A stretch of 42,496 nucleotides of DNA from Endozoicomonas sp. Its GTDB lineage: Bacteria; Pseudomonadota; Gammaproteobacteria; Pseudomonadales; Endozoicomonadaceae. A program made the position numbers and the translations under genes. The stretch covers positions 1-42,496 of the forward strand of contig JAQFVO010000671.1 of assembly GCA_027942505.1 (NCBI GenBank), given 5' to 3'. The notes under the pieces are model-generated. The model ran no database searches, was not told where the DNA came from, and saw only the letters and a list, made by a program, of their open reading frames with translations. Shown piece after piece: positions 1-6,982 of the stretch. The first letter of the stretch is position 1. Every line of letters starts with the position of its first letter.

Positions 1-1
1 C

Positions 2-562
2 AAATATTGTCAAAAACGACAACAAACCCGCAAAAACGACAACCACAATAGACATATAAACAATAAAGACAATTTAAAAGACTCTGTCACGACTCAGGAT
101 GAGACGACACCCATTGAGCAATCGGTTACTGATAACCATTTTCGTGAAGCCAAGGAAATGGTCGCCAGTGATAAACCAAAAACCAGGTCTCTGAAGTTTA
201 CTGCGGAGGATCGTCAGTTCGCCCAGTACATGGCGGAGCGCATCGATGCCGTCAATGGCCTGACTGACAAACGACGCAATCTGGATAACTGGGCCAGCCA
301 GTTGCGCCTGATGCGTGAAGCGGACGAGCGCAGCCCGGAAGATATTGCCATGGTGTTTAACTGGGCGAACCAGGATCACTTCTGGCAGTCCAATATCCAG
401 TCCCCTGACAAGCTGAGAAAACAGTTTATCCGTCTGTACGGCGAGTGCCGCAAATCAAGCCGCTTTGGAGCATCCAGCCATGAAAACCACCGAGCAAATG
501 GTCAGCAACATACTAGCCAACAGGAATACATCGATGACATCAGCTGGATGGAAGAACTCTGA
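2..562 (+). CDS. Phage replication protein O-like, N-terminally cut by the window
   Basis: The reading frame is open from base 2 with no stop, so the ATG at 158 is probably internal and the gene starts outside the window. The visible 186 codons begin with an Asn/Asp/Lys-rich linker and end with a domain containing NWASQLRLM and then SPDKLRKQF. The latter resembles the C-terminal part of lambda O-like and related phage replication proteins, where it contacts the P-like loader. The next gene overlaps its 3' end and is P-like, which supports the call. The N-terminal origin-binding domain is not visible. No function was tested against a profile. Confidence 0.65.
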   Translation, partial: KYCQKRQQTRKNDNHNRHINNKDNLKDSVTTQDETTPIEQSVTDNHFREAKEMVASDKPKTRSLKFTAEDRQFAQYMAERIDAVNGLTDKRRNLDNWASQLRLMREADERSPEDIAMVFNWANQDHFWQSNIQSPDKLRKQFIRLYGECRKSSRFGASSHENHRANGQQHTSQQEYIDDISWMEEL

Positions 563-1289
563 TCCTGCCGTGGCTACTGGCGGCAATGTGGCGGATATGC
601 AGCAGGCCCGGGCTGATCGTCAGGTGCAAGTATTTAGCCAGCTGAGCCATGAAGATCAGGGCAGGATTATCAACGGAGTGTTCTCTGGACTGAAAAACGC
701 TTTCCCCGGTCAGTTTCTGAAGTACTGCGACAAGATACCTGGCTGGGAAGATCACGAGCGTAAACGACTGCTCAACGATGAAGACTTTCGTCGTCTGACT
801 GCCAGGCAGATCAAGAACGGTCTAACCCGGGCATGCAAAGGTGAGTTTTTGCCCAGTATGGGCCGCTTGATCCAGTGTTGTCAGCCTGACTTGAGTGAGC
901 TGGGTTTGCCCGATACGGAACAGGCCTGGCAGGAAGCCTGCAACCATTCCCACGAAGTGATTCAGCATCGATGGAGCCATGAGGCGGTTTATCTGGCCGG
1001 TCGTCGTGTGGGTTGGCATGCCATTCGCTCCGCTGGTGGTGATCACCAGGTGCAACGACTGAAAAAGATTTTCACAGACACCTATCAGCAGCTGGTGGAC
1101 GACACTATCCGGGGAGCGGATCTGCGGGGTGAGGCTATTGCAGCACTGACTGATATGCGCCGGCAGTCTGAGGAAGAAAAGGCCATACGATACGGTCATT
1201 TCCTGATGGGTCAGGAGTTGGACAAGCAGGGCATTCCCCGGCGCATGAGTGGTGCCGAAGCTTTAAAGCGCATGAAAGCAGGTTTTTAA
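480..1289 (+). CDS. Phage replication protein P-like (helicase loader)
   Basis: The 269-residue product carries the lambda P-family pattern: a central LPDTEQAWQEA segment, then WSHEAVYLAGRRVGWHAI about 20 residues on, then an F..TY..LV helix. Proteins of this family deliver the host DnaB helicase to the phage origin. I chose the ATG at 480 over the upstream TTG at 465 because GGAG at 467-470 sits about 9 bases before it. The gene overlaps the end of the O-like gene by 83 bases, in the usual O-P order. Little else is visible in the N-terminal 45 residues, which are polar and probably flexible. Confidence 0.75.
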   Translation: MKTTEQMVSNILANRNTSMTSAGWKNSDPAVATGGNVADMQQARADRQVQVFSQLSHEDQGRIINGVFSGLKNAFPGQFLKYCDKIPGWEDHERKRLLNDEDFRRLTARQIKNGLTRACKGEFLPSMGRLIQCCQPDLSELGLPDTEQAWQEACNHSHEVIQHRWSHEAVYLAGRRVGWHAIRSAGGDHQVQRLKKIFTDTYQQLVDDTIRGADLRGEAIAALTDMRRQSEEEKAIRYGHFLMGQELDKQGIPRRMSGAEALKRMKAGF

Positions 1290-1298
1290 GGTGAAATT

Positions 1299-1565
1299 AT
1301 GACGACAGTTAGACGATCATCAGAAATCACAGAACAGGTTCTGGAGCTGTTTCACCAAAATAAGTGTGATAGTGAGATAGCCGCTGAAATCGGTGTGACA
1401 AAATACGCGGTTCGAAATCATCGTTACAAGTTGGGCATAAAACGCTCACAAAAAACCATTGAGGTCACAAATACATTGAGTGTGTCCGATGTTTTGAAAG
1501 ATCCGACCAACAAGTTTTTGGCCAGTTTATGGACCTACGAAACTGTCAGGAACTGCCTGATATGA
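1299..1565 (+). CDS. Small helix-turn-helix DNA-binding protein
   Basis: This is an 88-residue protein. Residues about 14-46 form a clear helix-turn-helix pattern (LELFHQNKCDSEIAAEIGV followed by a TKYAVRNHRYKLGI recognition helix), like resolvase or homeodomain-type HTH regulators. The remaining C-terminal half has no recognised motif. It starts 9 bases after the P-like gene, and its stop overlaps the next ORF as ATGA, so it belongs to the same early operon. A regulatory or DNA-processing role is inferred from the HTH alone; the target is unknown. Confidence 0.6.
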   Translation: MTTVRRSSEITEQVLELFHQNKCDSEIAAEIGVTKYAVRNHRYKLGIKRSQKTIEVTNTLSVSDVLKDPTNKFLASLWTYETVRNCLI

Positions 1566-1654
1566 ACATACGTCAGCAGACCAGTACCGTTAATAGGATT
1601 AAGGACTTGCTGGCGCTGTTGGCATTTTCTTTAATTTTTTGGGGGGCTATATAA
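1562..1654 (+). CDS. 30-residue single-TM membrane protein
   Basis: The start overlaps the upstream stop as ATGA, and the stop overlaps the next start as TAATG, so the frame is locked into the operon by coupling on both sides. The product has a polar first 13 residues with two arginines. A hydrophobic stretch rich in Leu, Ala, Phe and Ile follows and ends in FWGAI, consistent with one membrane helix. No family is recognised. It could be a superinfection or membrane-associated accessory peptide. The tight overlaps are the main evidence that it is real. Confidence 0.45.
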   Translation: MNIRQQTSTVNRIKDLLALLAFSLIFWGAI

Positions 1655-2319
1655 TGCAGGCAGCAATGGCTATGGCAAGATTAAAACCAAAAAACGTGCG
1701 ATTTGATACCGGTGTTGGTGGTATACCGGATTTGACGCCAGAAGATATTGCTGCCGGCCTGGCGGGTTGTAAACCGGGGCCAGTGTACCTTGGCCTGTAT
1801 AAATACTCCGGAGACCACACGGCATTGGTCCCACTTGAACAGCATGTGTTTGCCCATATCGGTATTCAGGCATATGCCCAAAAGGTTTTTGATGATCAAA
1901 AATATTCGGCTGTTTGCCGGTATATGAACCAATGGATAAAAGGCACTCCAGCAAAAAGTACTGATGCGCTAACGGAGCAAGAGCGCACCTGGTGCAAAAC
2001 ATTGCATCAACTGGCACGGCTGCTGGTGGACGATGTGGTGTACGAAAACAGGCACAGGACGTGTGGTGGTACAGGATTTTATAAAGGAGTGATCTGTAGG
2101 GGGTGTGGCGGTAGTGGTCGCAAGTTGATTTCGGTCAATGAGCAGGCCCGCCGATTGAATGTCTCTAACCATATCTACGCCATGCACTGGCAGGATCTGT
2201 TTGAACGGTTTGTTCCAATGTTACAAAGTTGGGAGCAAACCGTTTTACGACATCTGCAACGCAAGTTGTACGACGCCAAGGAAACAGAGCTCAAGCAAGA
2301 GTTGGCGTTAGTGAGGTAA
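1654..2319 (+). CDS. Antitermination protein Q-like, zinc finger
   Basis: This is a 221-residue protein. A DnaJ-type CxxCxGxG-like zinc cluster lies near residues 134-153 (CGGTGF, then CRGCGGSG). The C-terminal half is predicted helical, with residues such as WQDLFERF and a basic C-terminus. This layout matches phage antiterminators of the Q type, which bind near the late promoter and let RNA polymerase pass early terminators. The ATG at 1654 is chosen over an upstream TTG because it overlaps the preceding stop. Its position before SSB and a promoter-terminator region at 3,448-3,522 fits this role. It could instead be another zinc-ribbon regulator. Confidence 0.6.
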   Translation: MQAAMAMARLKPKNVRFDTGVGGIPDLTPEDIAAGLAGCKPGPVYLGLYKYSGDHTALVPLEQHVFAHIGIQAYAQKVFDDQKYSAVCRYMNQWIKGTPAKSTDALTEQERTWCKTLHQLARLLVDDVVYENRHRTCGGTGFYKGVICRGCGGSGRKLISVNEQARRLNVSNHIYAMHWQDLFERFVPMLQSWEQTVLRHLQRKLYDAKETELKQELALVR

Positions 2320-2322
2320 ATC

Positions 2323-2508
2323 ATGACTCCCATGTTTAAGAAAGGTGACTATGTTTCTGTTTTAGGTGAGGCGTTATATGGAGAAATCATCAAGCCGCCA
2401 GCGGGCTGGAACCGTGATTATCTGGTTAGGCTGGTTTATCCACTAAGCGAACTGAGGACGAGGGTGTATCGAGCGTATGCGGAGAAGTATTGGCGGTTGC
2501 GTAAATAA
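2323..2508 (+). CDS. Small hypothetical phage protein
   Basis: This is a 61-residue basic protein beginning 3 bases after the Q-like gene. The start MFKKGDYVSVLGEALYGEI, with alternating hydrophobic residues and a glycine turn, resembles a small SH3-like beta barrel. The tail is Tyr/Arg-rich (YAEKYWRLRK). No family is recognised. It is kept because of tight spacing in the early operon and a plausible start. Confidence 0.5.
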   Translation: MTPMFKKGDYVSVLGEALYGEIIKPPAGWNRDYLVRLVYPLSELRTRVYRAYAEKYWRLRK

Positions 2509-2547
2509 TGGAGAAGCCTGCGGCCTGGCCGTGGGCTGGACAGGCTT

Positions 2548-2841
2548 ATGAAACTGAATCAGAAAGAACAGGAGGCGGCAGAATTTTTAAAACAGTTTGC
2601 AGACCATTTGCTGGAAGGAAAAACTCTGGAATATAAAAAGCCCATTGTTGATCAACTCAGGAAAATGGGGATTGATCTGCAGTTCATTTCACATAAAAAG
2701 GTTAAATCTTTGAGAAAAGGCAAAGATGATCATTACCCATGGCTGATTACTAATGCCCCCTGGTACATCCGTGGATGTGAATCCAAGACGTATTTGCCCT
2801 TTCAAATACGGGAAATGAAGTCAGATAAAGTTAGGAAATAA
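2548..2841 (+). CDS. Hypothetical phage protein
   Basis: This is a 97-residue, lysine-rich protein. The first 50 residues look helical (QKEQEAAEFLKQFADHLLEG, then a second helix), followed by a basic stretch and an aromatic segment (YPWLITNAPWYIRG). No known motif is seen. It is located 20 bases before ssb, with an A/T-rich composition somewhat lower in GC than its neighbours, and is probably an early-operon accessory gene. Confidence 0.5.
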   Translation: MKLNQKEQEAAEFLKQFADHLLEGKTLEYKKPIVDQLRKMGIDLQFISHKKVKSLRKGKDDHYPWLITNAPWYIRGCESKTYLPFQIREMKSDKVRK

Positions 2842-2861
2842 CCTGAAAGGAAGATTATTAA

Positions 2862-3392
2862 ATGGCCAGAGGCGTCAACAAAGTCATATTGATCGGTAAC
2901 CTGGGCGACGATCCGGATGTTCGGTTTACGGGTCAGGGTGCAGCGGTGGCTAATTTATCGCTGGCCACCAGTGAGGCATGGAAGGATAAGAACACAGGGC
3001 AGCAACAAGAAAAGACTGAATGGCATCGGGTGGTGGTCTTTGGCAAGCTGGCGGAGATTGCTCAACAATATTTGAAGAAAGGTTCCAAGGTCTATATCGA
3101 AGGCAAGCTTCAGACCCGTAAGTGGCAGGGTCAGGATAAGCAGGATCGGTATACGACCGAGGTTGTTGTAGACCCGTTTAATGGTCAACTGCAAATGCTG
3201 GACAGTGCTGGTGGAAATAGTGGCGATGCCAGGGCAGCACAACAGGCCGAGGCTTATCATTATCAACCACGGCAGGCTAATGGTTATGCTGAAGCGTCGG
3301 CTGGTAGCTCGAACCGCCAGCCTCTTGCTGAAAACTCAAAGCAGTCAGCAGCTGGTGGATACGATGAATTTGACCAGGATATTCCATTCTGA
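2862..3392 (+). CDS. ssb: Single-stranded DNA-binding protein
   Basis: This is a 176-residue SSB. The N-terminal OB fold begins [20 protein letters not shown] and contains [14 protein letters not shown] and the [12 protein letters not shown] strand. A Gln/Ser/Gly-rich linker follows from about residue 118. The acidic tip DEFDQDIPF at the C-terminus is the conserved partner-binding tail of bacterial SSB. It coats single-stranded DNA during phage replication and recombination. It starts after an AGGAAG ribosome site at about 2848. The full length matches the family, and it lies at the 3' end of the replication operon. Confidence 0.95.
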   Translation: MARGVNKVILIGNLGDDPDVRFTGQGAAVANLSLATSEAWKDKNTGQQQEKTEWHRVVVFGKLAEIAQQYLKKGSKVYIEGKLQTRKWQGQDKQDRYTTEVVVDPFNGQLQMLDSAGGNSGDARAAQQAEAYHYQPRQANGYAEASAGSSNRQPLAENSKQSAAGGYDEFDQDIPF

Positions 3393-3447
3393 CGAATTTA
3401 TTAAAATGTGACTTGTCACGCTAAAGACCATCGTTACACATTGGTAC

Positions 3448-3476
3448 TTGTGGCATTTAACAAAAAAGGGTACGAT
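3448..3476 (+). promoter_or_regulatory. Putative late promoter
   Basis: TTGTGG (3448-3453) and TACGAT (3471-3476) are separated by 17 bases, giving a moderate sigma70 match with an expected start near 3483. A perfect palindrome GTGAC-TT-GTCAC lies just upstream at 3408-3419. The terminator at 3492-3522 follows immediately. Promoter, short leader and terminator after a Q-like gene is the arrangement of lambdoid late control. This is an inference; no transcript data are available. Confidence 0.35.
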
Positions 3477-3491
3477 TTTCCCATGCTCCAG

Positions 3492-3522
3492 AAAACCGCC
3501 TTCACTTGAACGGCGGTTTTTT
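3492..3522 (+). terminator. Rho-independent terminator
   Basis: A nine-base stem AAAACCGCC (3492-3500) pairs with GGCGGTTTT (3512-3520) around an 11-base loop and runs into a T-tract. It is placed after ssb and before the lysis genes, so late transcription must read through it. Confidence 0.85.
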
Positions 3523-3590
3523 GTGTTTGTTTGGCACAGCATTGACTGGTAAGCCATGACGATCTGAGCTGATAAGGCGAACAACATATT

Positions 3591-3662
3591 TGCAGTGTGG
3601 AGAAATGGCATCTCGCCGGGCTCATAATTCGAAAGTCGCTGGCTCGACTCCAGCCATTGCAA
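3591..3662 (+). tRNA. tRNA-like gene, anticodon CAT (Met or Ile)
   Basis: The 72 bases fold as a cloverleaf. The acceptor TGCAGTG pairs with CATTGCA (one G-T). The D arm is GAGA/TCTC with a 7-base loop holding GG. The 7-base anticodon loop is CTCATAA, and the T arm GCTGG/CCAGC has the loop CTCGACT. The anticodon stem is weak (two G-T pairs and a C-A mismatch at its base), and T54 is replaced by C. CC, but not CCA, follows the discriminator A. The gene sits between two terminators. It may be a working phage tRNA, a decayed one, or a tRNA-like structure. Confidence 0.7.
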
Positions 3663-3675
3663 CCTTTTCTGTTTT

Positions 3676-3701
3676 GCCGGTCCGAGTATACCGGCCTTTT
3701 T
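3676..3701 (+). terminator. Rho-independent terminator after the tRNA
   Basis: GCCGGT (3676-3681) pairs with ACCGGC (3690-3695) over an 8-base loop, followed by CTTTTTAT. It lies 14 bases before the endolysin start. Confidence 0.75.
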
Positions 3702-3714
3702 ATTCTGAGTATTT

Positions 3715-4110
3715 ATGCCTGCATTTTCCAAGCGCTCCAGAGAGAATCTGAGTCAGTGTCATCCTGACTTGCAGCGATTGTTTAACGATGTGATCCAGCA
3801 TTTCGATTGTTCGGTGATTTGTGGTCATCGGGGAATGGAAGAACAGGAAGAAGCCTTCAGAACGGGCAAGAGTAAAGCCCGTTTTGGTGAGAGCAAACAT
3901 AATCACATACCATCCATGGCCGTTGATGTTGTGCCCTACCCTGTGGACTGGGATGATCGTGAACGGTTTGGTTTGCTGGCAGGATTCGTCAAGGGCCGTG
4001 CCATTTCTTTAAATATCAATATCCGCTGGGGCGGTGACTGGGATCAAGACAACCAGATGCGTGATGAGACGTTTCTTGATATGCCTCACTATGAACTGAT
4101 GGATTGTTAA
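3715..4110 (+). CDS. Endolysin, L-Ala-D-Glu / M15 peptidase
   Basis: This 131-residue protein belongs to the VanY-like M15 peptidase family used by phages such as T5 to cut peptidoglycan cross-bridge peptides. Visible elements are the CGHRGMEEQEEAF segment, the zinc-binding region SKHNHIPSMAVDVVPYP (His and Asp spaced as in HxxxxxxD) and the C-terminal MPHYEL with the last zinc histidine. No signal peptide is present, so a holin is needed, and a holin-like gene follows 3 bases later. Its length is typical for a single-domain endolysin. Confidence 0.88.
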   Translation: MPAFSKRSRENLSQCHPDLQRLFNDVIQHFDCSVICGHRGMEEQEEAFRTGKSKARFGESKHNHIPSMAVDVVPYPVDWDDRERFGLLAGFVKGRAISLNINIRWGGDWDQDNQMRDETFLDMPHYELMDC

Positions 4111-4113
4111 TTT

Positions 4114-4626
4114 ATGGAACCCTTTACCGTTATCTCCGGCGCATTGTCAATTCTGAAAGCCACAGGCCTGGATAAAAAACTGGGTGATATGCTGTTCGGC
4201 GAAAAAGGCAGTGAGGTTGCCGAGAAAGTGGTAAACATCGCACAGGATGTTACCATGGCAACTGACCTGACCACCGTAGTAAAGGATGTTCAGGTGGATA
4301 AGCAGCTGGCTTTTGACGTAAAAAAGGCGTTGATAGCTCAAGAGACAGAGCTTTATAAGCTGGCGCTGGAAGACAGGGCCAATGCCAGAGCCATGCAGAC
4401 GGCTGCATTTCAACAAAATGACCCGCTTGTTAAGCGGTTTATCTATTACTTTGCGGGTTTTTGGTCTGTAGTGACTAGCCTTTATATTGGCTGCATTACG
4501 TTTCTTGAAATTCCTGATAACAATATACGGTTTGCTGATGTGGTGTTGGGCTTCTTACTAGGCACGATCATCGCCACGATTATTCAGTTTTTCTATGGAT
4601 CAATGTTAAAGCAAGATGCTGACTGA
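4114..4626 (+). CDS. Holin-like protein (three-TM / GTA holin type)
   Basis: This is a 170-residue protein. The N-terminal 100 residues are soluble and helical, ending in the motif LEDRANARAMQTAAFQQNDP. This is followed by two strong hydrophobic helices (FIYYFAGFWSVVTSLYIGC and FADVVLGFLLGTIIATIIQF). The arrangement, with a D.ANAR..Q segment before the membrane helices, matches the 3TM holin family found next to phage and gene-transfer-agent endolysins. It would form the inner-membrane lesion that frees the endolysin. The family name is by recall; the position directly after the endolysin supports it. Confidence 0.72.
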   Translation: MEPFTVISGALSILKATGLDKKLGDMLFGEKGSEVAEKVVNIAQDVTMATDLTTVVKDVQVDKQLAFDVKKALIAQETELYKLALEDRANARAMQTAAFQQNDPLVKRFIYYFAGFWSVVTSLYIGCITFLEIPDNNIRFADVVLGFLLGTIIATIIQFFYGSMLKQDAD

Positions 4627-4637
4627 ACAGGGAATAT

Positions 4638-4901
4638 ATGGTGATAAACGACGTTGTAGAGTGGATTATTACCATAGGTTTTGTCAGTGTTGGTGCCGTG
4701 TTCGCCTATACATTTCAGCGCATCAATGATATGCGGGAAAAACAGAGCGACCATGAGAAAGAGACAGAACGGCGTCTTGGTGAGTTTATACGCAGAGAAG
4801 AATTAAATGGCATTCTTGATCGCGTAGAAGAGCGCATGGAAAAGCAGTTGACCGAGATGAAAGATTTAATTCGTAACTGGATTAACAGGCACGATAAATA
4901 A
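4638..4901 (+). CDS. TM plus coiled-coil lysis-region protein
   Basis: The 87-residue product has one N-terminal membrane helix (VVEWIITIGFVSVGAVFAYTF) and a long charged coiled coil to the C-terminus (EKETERRLGEF, VEERMEKQLTEM). This topology is that of an inner-membrane spanin (Rz type) or an accessory holin. No overlapping lipoprotein Rz1-like ORF with a lipobox was found, so the spanin call is only a possibility. An AGGGA ribosome site lies 5 bases before the ATG. Confidence 0.55.
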   Translation: MVINDVVEWIITIGFVSVGAVFAYTFQRINDMREKQSDHEKETERRLGEFIRREELNGILDRVEERMEKQLTEMKDLIRNWINRHDK

Positions 4902-5095
4902 TGGAAGTGTATCAGGCAGCTTTCTTACTCAATGCCTGGGTTGTGACAGCGACGCAAGCGCAACTAGCCCAAAGGGCAGCATCAGGTTGGGAGTGGCGAC
5001 CCATTAACGCATTCAGTCAGCCTAATCATCAGACTAGCCCCGCAGGGTGGGCCAAACCCTGCATCATTCTATGTATTTCAAACTTCAGTGTATGA
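4901..5095 (+). CDS. Small hypothetical protein, coupled
   Basis: This is a 64-residue ORF whose ATG overlaps the upstream stop by one base and whose stop overlaps the next ORF as ATGA. The first 22 residues are mildly hydrophobic (FLLNAWVVTATQAQLA). The rest is Trp/Pro/Ser-rich, with two cysteines near the end. No family is recognised. Only the overlaps argue that it is translated. Confidence 0.35.
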   Translation: MEVYQAAFLLNAWVVTATQAQLAQRAASGWEWRPINAFSQPNHQTSPAGWAKPCIILCISNFSV

Positions 5096-5313
5096 ACGAA
5101 TGGGTCTCAACTGATGCTCACCGATATTGGCCAGAGTGCACTATTGTCGTTGGGTCTGCACTGCTTTGTTTTGGTATCACACCTAACGAGCTGGGTTACA
5201 TTCAGCAGCACACTGGCGCCTACACTGTCGAATTGTCTACGTATGACAGACAGCAGATTAAAGATTGCCAAAAGTGTTATTTAAAAACATATGACATTGA
5301 TCATAGGTATTGA
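5092..5313 (+). CDS. Small hypothetical protein, coupled
   Basis: This is a 73-residue ORF beginning with an ATGA overlap and ending 23 bases inside the next gene. It contains a hydrophobic stretch CTIVVGSALLCFGITP, which is short for a membrane helix, and four cysteines in all. The upstream in-frame start at 5047 is less attractive because it loses the overlap. No function is assigned. Confidence 0.4.
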   Translation: MNEWVSTDAHRYWPECTIVVGSALLCFGITPNELGYIQQHTGAYTVELSTYDRQQIKDCQKCYLKTYDIDHRY

Positions 5314-5767
5314 CCCGGACCTGGAAGCATCCGGTGTAGCCGTAGTTCGCCACGGAAAATTGGTTGACATGGACTCACTAGACTTTTTCAGCCTGCTGGA
5401 CTTTATTGGCCGTTACAAGGATGAAGCGGTGTTTGCCGTTGAGAATGTAGAGCTGAACAAGTCTTTGTACGCGAAACACAATAACAAGAACCAAAGGGTC
5501 AGAGAGCGGATCGGGCAGAACGTTGGCCAGGTGAAAGCCATTGCCCGATTAATCGAACGGTATCTAATCCGCATCGATGCGCATCATGTAATGGTTGCGC
5601 CGCTCAGGGGGAGATTCAAGAAAGCCAAGGAAGATAAAAGCTATTTCAATCAACTGACGGGCTGGCAACGCTCCAGTAATGCTGACAAACGTGATGCTGC
5701 ACTGATCGCCCTGTTTGGTATCAAGCCCGGGCGGTATGTTCCCCGGCCTTCCGAGGTGCCCCATTGA
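5291..5767 (+). CDS. RuvC-like Holliday-junction resolvase (phage type)
   Basis: This 158-residue protein has an RNase H-like fold. The first strand IIGIDPDLEASGVAVV carries the first acidic residue. VFAVENVELN gives a catalytic Glu at about residue 54, and the C-terminal helix NADKRDAALIALFG carries the final acidic pair, as in RuvC. Such enzymes resolve branched DNA before packaging, and the gene lies upstream of HNH and terminase genes. It differs from host RuvC in being short and having the NADKRDA helix common to phage versions. Confidence 0.8.
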   Translation: MTLIIGIDPDLEASGVAVVRHGKLVDMDSLDFFSLLDFIGRYKDEAVFAVENVELNKSLYAKHNNKNQRVRERIGQNVGQVKAIARLIERYLIRIDAHHVMVAPLRGRFKKAKEDKSYFNQLTGWQRSSNADKRDAALIALFGIKPGRYVPRPSEVPH

Positions 5768-6036
5768 AAAATAAGGGACTATGGCTGACAGCCTGCCCAA
5801 GCTGCAAGGGTGCTGGTGAAGAGCGGGGAGTATTTCACTTGTTGACCTGTATGGATTGCAAGGGGTTGGGTGAAGTCATTGCTGATACTGGTGCAGCTTT
5901 GGAAGATGAGCAGATCATTACCCGACTCAGGGAGCGCAACCGGCAGTTACTAAGACGGGTACAAGAGCTGGCCAATATTAACCGACAGCCAGAGCTAACT
6001 CAGGCAGAGCTCCAGCGCAAATGGCGAGGCGCTTAA
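5764..6036 (+). CDS. Small DnaJ-type zinc-finger protein
   Basis: This is a 90-residue protein with two zinc half-sites, CPSCKGAGEE and CMDCKGLGE, which match the CxxCxGxG repeats of DnaJ. A helical Glu/Arg-rich C-terminus follows, probably a coiled coil (RLRERNRQLLRRVQEL). The start is a TTG overlapping the RuvC-like stop; GAGGT at 5753-5757 is well placed as a ribosome site. This type of zinc finger is frequent beside phage resolvases and antiterminators. Its role is unknown. Confidence 0.6.
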   Translation: MKNKGLWLTACPSCKGAGEERGVFHLLTCMDCKGLGEVIADTGAALEDEQIITRLRERNRQLLRRVQELANINRQPELTQAELQRKWRGA

Positions 6037-6037
6037 G

Positions 6038-6409
6038 ATGCCTGCACGACTAAAGCGAGCCTGCCGCCATCACCGTTGCGCGGGTACCACCACTCACCGA
6101 TCAGGTTACTGTGAACAGCATCAACCAACCGATAGCAGCTGGGCACAGTGGCAACGGCGCAAGGGCAGCAGTAGTCAGCGAGGATACGGGACCGACTGGC
6201 GCAAACTTCGCTTTATGATCCTGGAGCGTGATAACCATCTGTGTCAGGAGCATTTGAGGCAAGGGGTTATCAAAGCGGGTAACCATGTGGACCACATCAT
6301 ACCCAAGGCACAAAACGGAACCGATGACCCGAACAATTTGCAGACGCTTTGCAAGGACTGTCACCAACTCAAGACTGCCGCCGAAGGACATCGCTACCCC
6401 GGGGGGTAG
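6038..6409 (+). CDS. HNH endonuclease (packaging-associated)
   Basis: The 123-residue product is basic, with cysteines and histidines in the first 30 residues. The HNH core follows: RDNHLCQEHL, then NHVDHIIPKAQNGTDDPNNLQTLC, with the final KDCHQLK. In HK97-type cos phages an HNH protein encoded beside the terminase is required for DNA cleavage by the holoterminase. The gene lies two ORFs after RuvC and 97 bases before TerS, which fits this role. The full catalytic set is present. Confidence 0.9.
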   Translation: MPARLKRACRHHRCAGTTTHRSGYCEQHQPTDSSWAQWQRRKGSSSQRGYGTDWRKLRFMILERDNHLCQEHLRQGVIKAGNHVDHIIPKAQNGTDDPNNLQTLCKDCHQLKTAAEGHRYPGG

Positions 6410-6434
6410 TTCAATCTCTACCGAAGAAAGGTTT

Positions 6435-6460
6435 AAGACCGTCGCCCCAGTCTTTTTTTT
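6435..6460 (+). terminator. Possible weak terminator between HNH and TerS
   Basis: A short stem AAGAC (6435-6439) and GTCTT (6450-6454) is followed by a run of T to 6460. The stem is only 5 bases, so termination would be partial. The 6410-6506 gap is also a reasonable place to look for the cos site, though none can be identified by eye. Confidence 0.4.
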
Positions 6461-6506
6461 ATGCGGACAAAATTAAAAATTTCGGACTATCGGTCAAGAA
6501 TGAACC

Positions 6507-6974
6507 ATGGCAGGTACAGCAGTCAGACCAGGCAGGGGGCGAAAGCCAAAACCTAACGCCCAGAAGAAGTTGTCAGGCTCCAAACACGTTAAGGCGAACG
6601 AGCCACAATTCTCCGAACTGAACAATATTGATCCTCCGGAGTGGCTGGATGATCTTGCCGTGTCCATGTGGCAGATGCTCTGCCCCGAACTCTGTCGGGA
6701 GCGGGTGTTGACCATCACCGACATTCACAACCTTGAGATTTTCTGTTGCTCCTACAGCAACTGGCGGGAAGCGCAAAAAGAAGTGGCAGAAGATGGTGTC
6801 ACCATCATTGATGAGAACGGAAAGAAATACAAAAACCCTGCCATGACCGCATTGAACGAATCCGCCCGACAGATCGCGACGTTTGGCGCCATGCTGGGGC
6901 TCGATCCGGGCAGCAGACAACGCCTGATCGGCGGTAATAAAGAACAATCCGGTAATCGTTTTGCAGAATTTTAA
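6507..6974 (+). CDS. terS: Terminase small subunit (P27 family)
   Basis: This 155-residue protein begins with a basic N-terminus (RPGRGRKPKPNAQKKLSGS). PPEWLDDLAVSMWQ follows, then a helical segment with LNESARQIATFGAMLGLDPGSR at the end, which is the hallmark order of P27-like small terminases. It recognises phage DNA and recruits the large subunit, encoded 8 bases downstream. The ATG sits in ACCATGG; the upstream ribosome site is weak. Confidence 0.9.
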   Translation: MAGTAVRPGRGRKPKPNAQKKLSGSKHVKANEPQFSELNNIDPPEWLDDLAVSMWQMLCPELCRERVLTITDIHNLEIFCCSYSNWREAQKEVAEDGVTIIDENGKKYKNPAMTALNESARQIATFGAMLGLDPGSRQRLIGGNKEQSGNRFAEF

Positions 6975-6982
6975 GGGATTGA

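Noticed and set aside
6410-6506. Defined cos site
   Set aside because: The position before TerS is plausible, but no cohesive-end sequence can be recognised by eye, so none is annotated.
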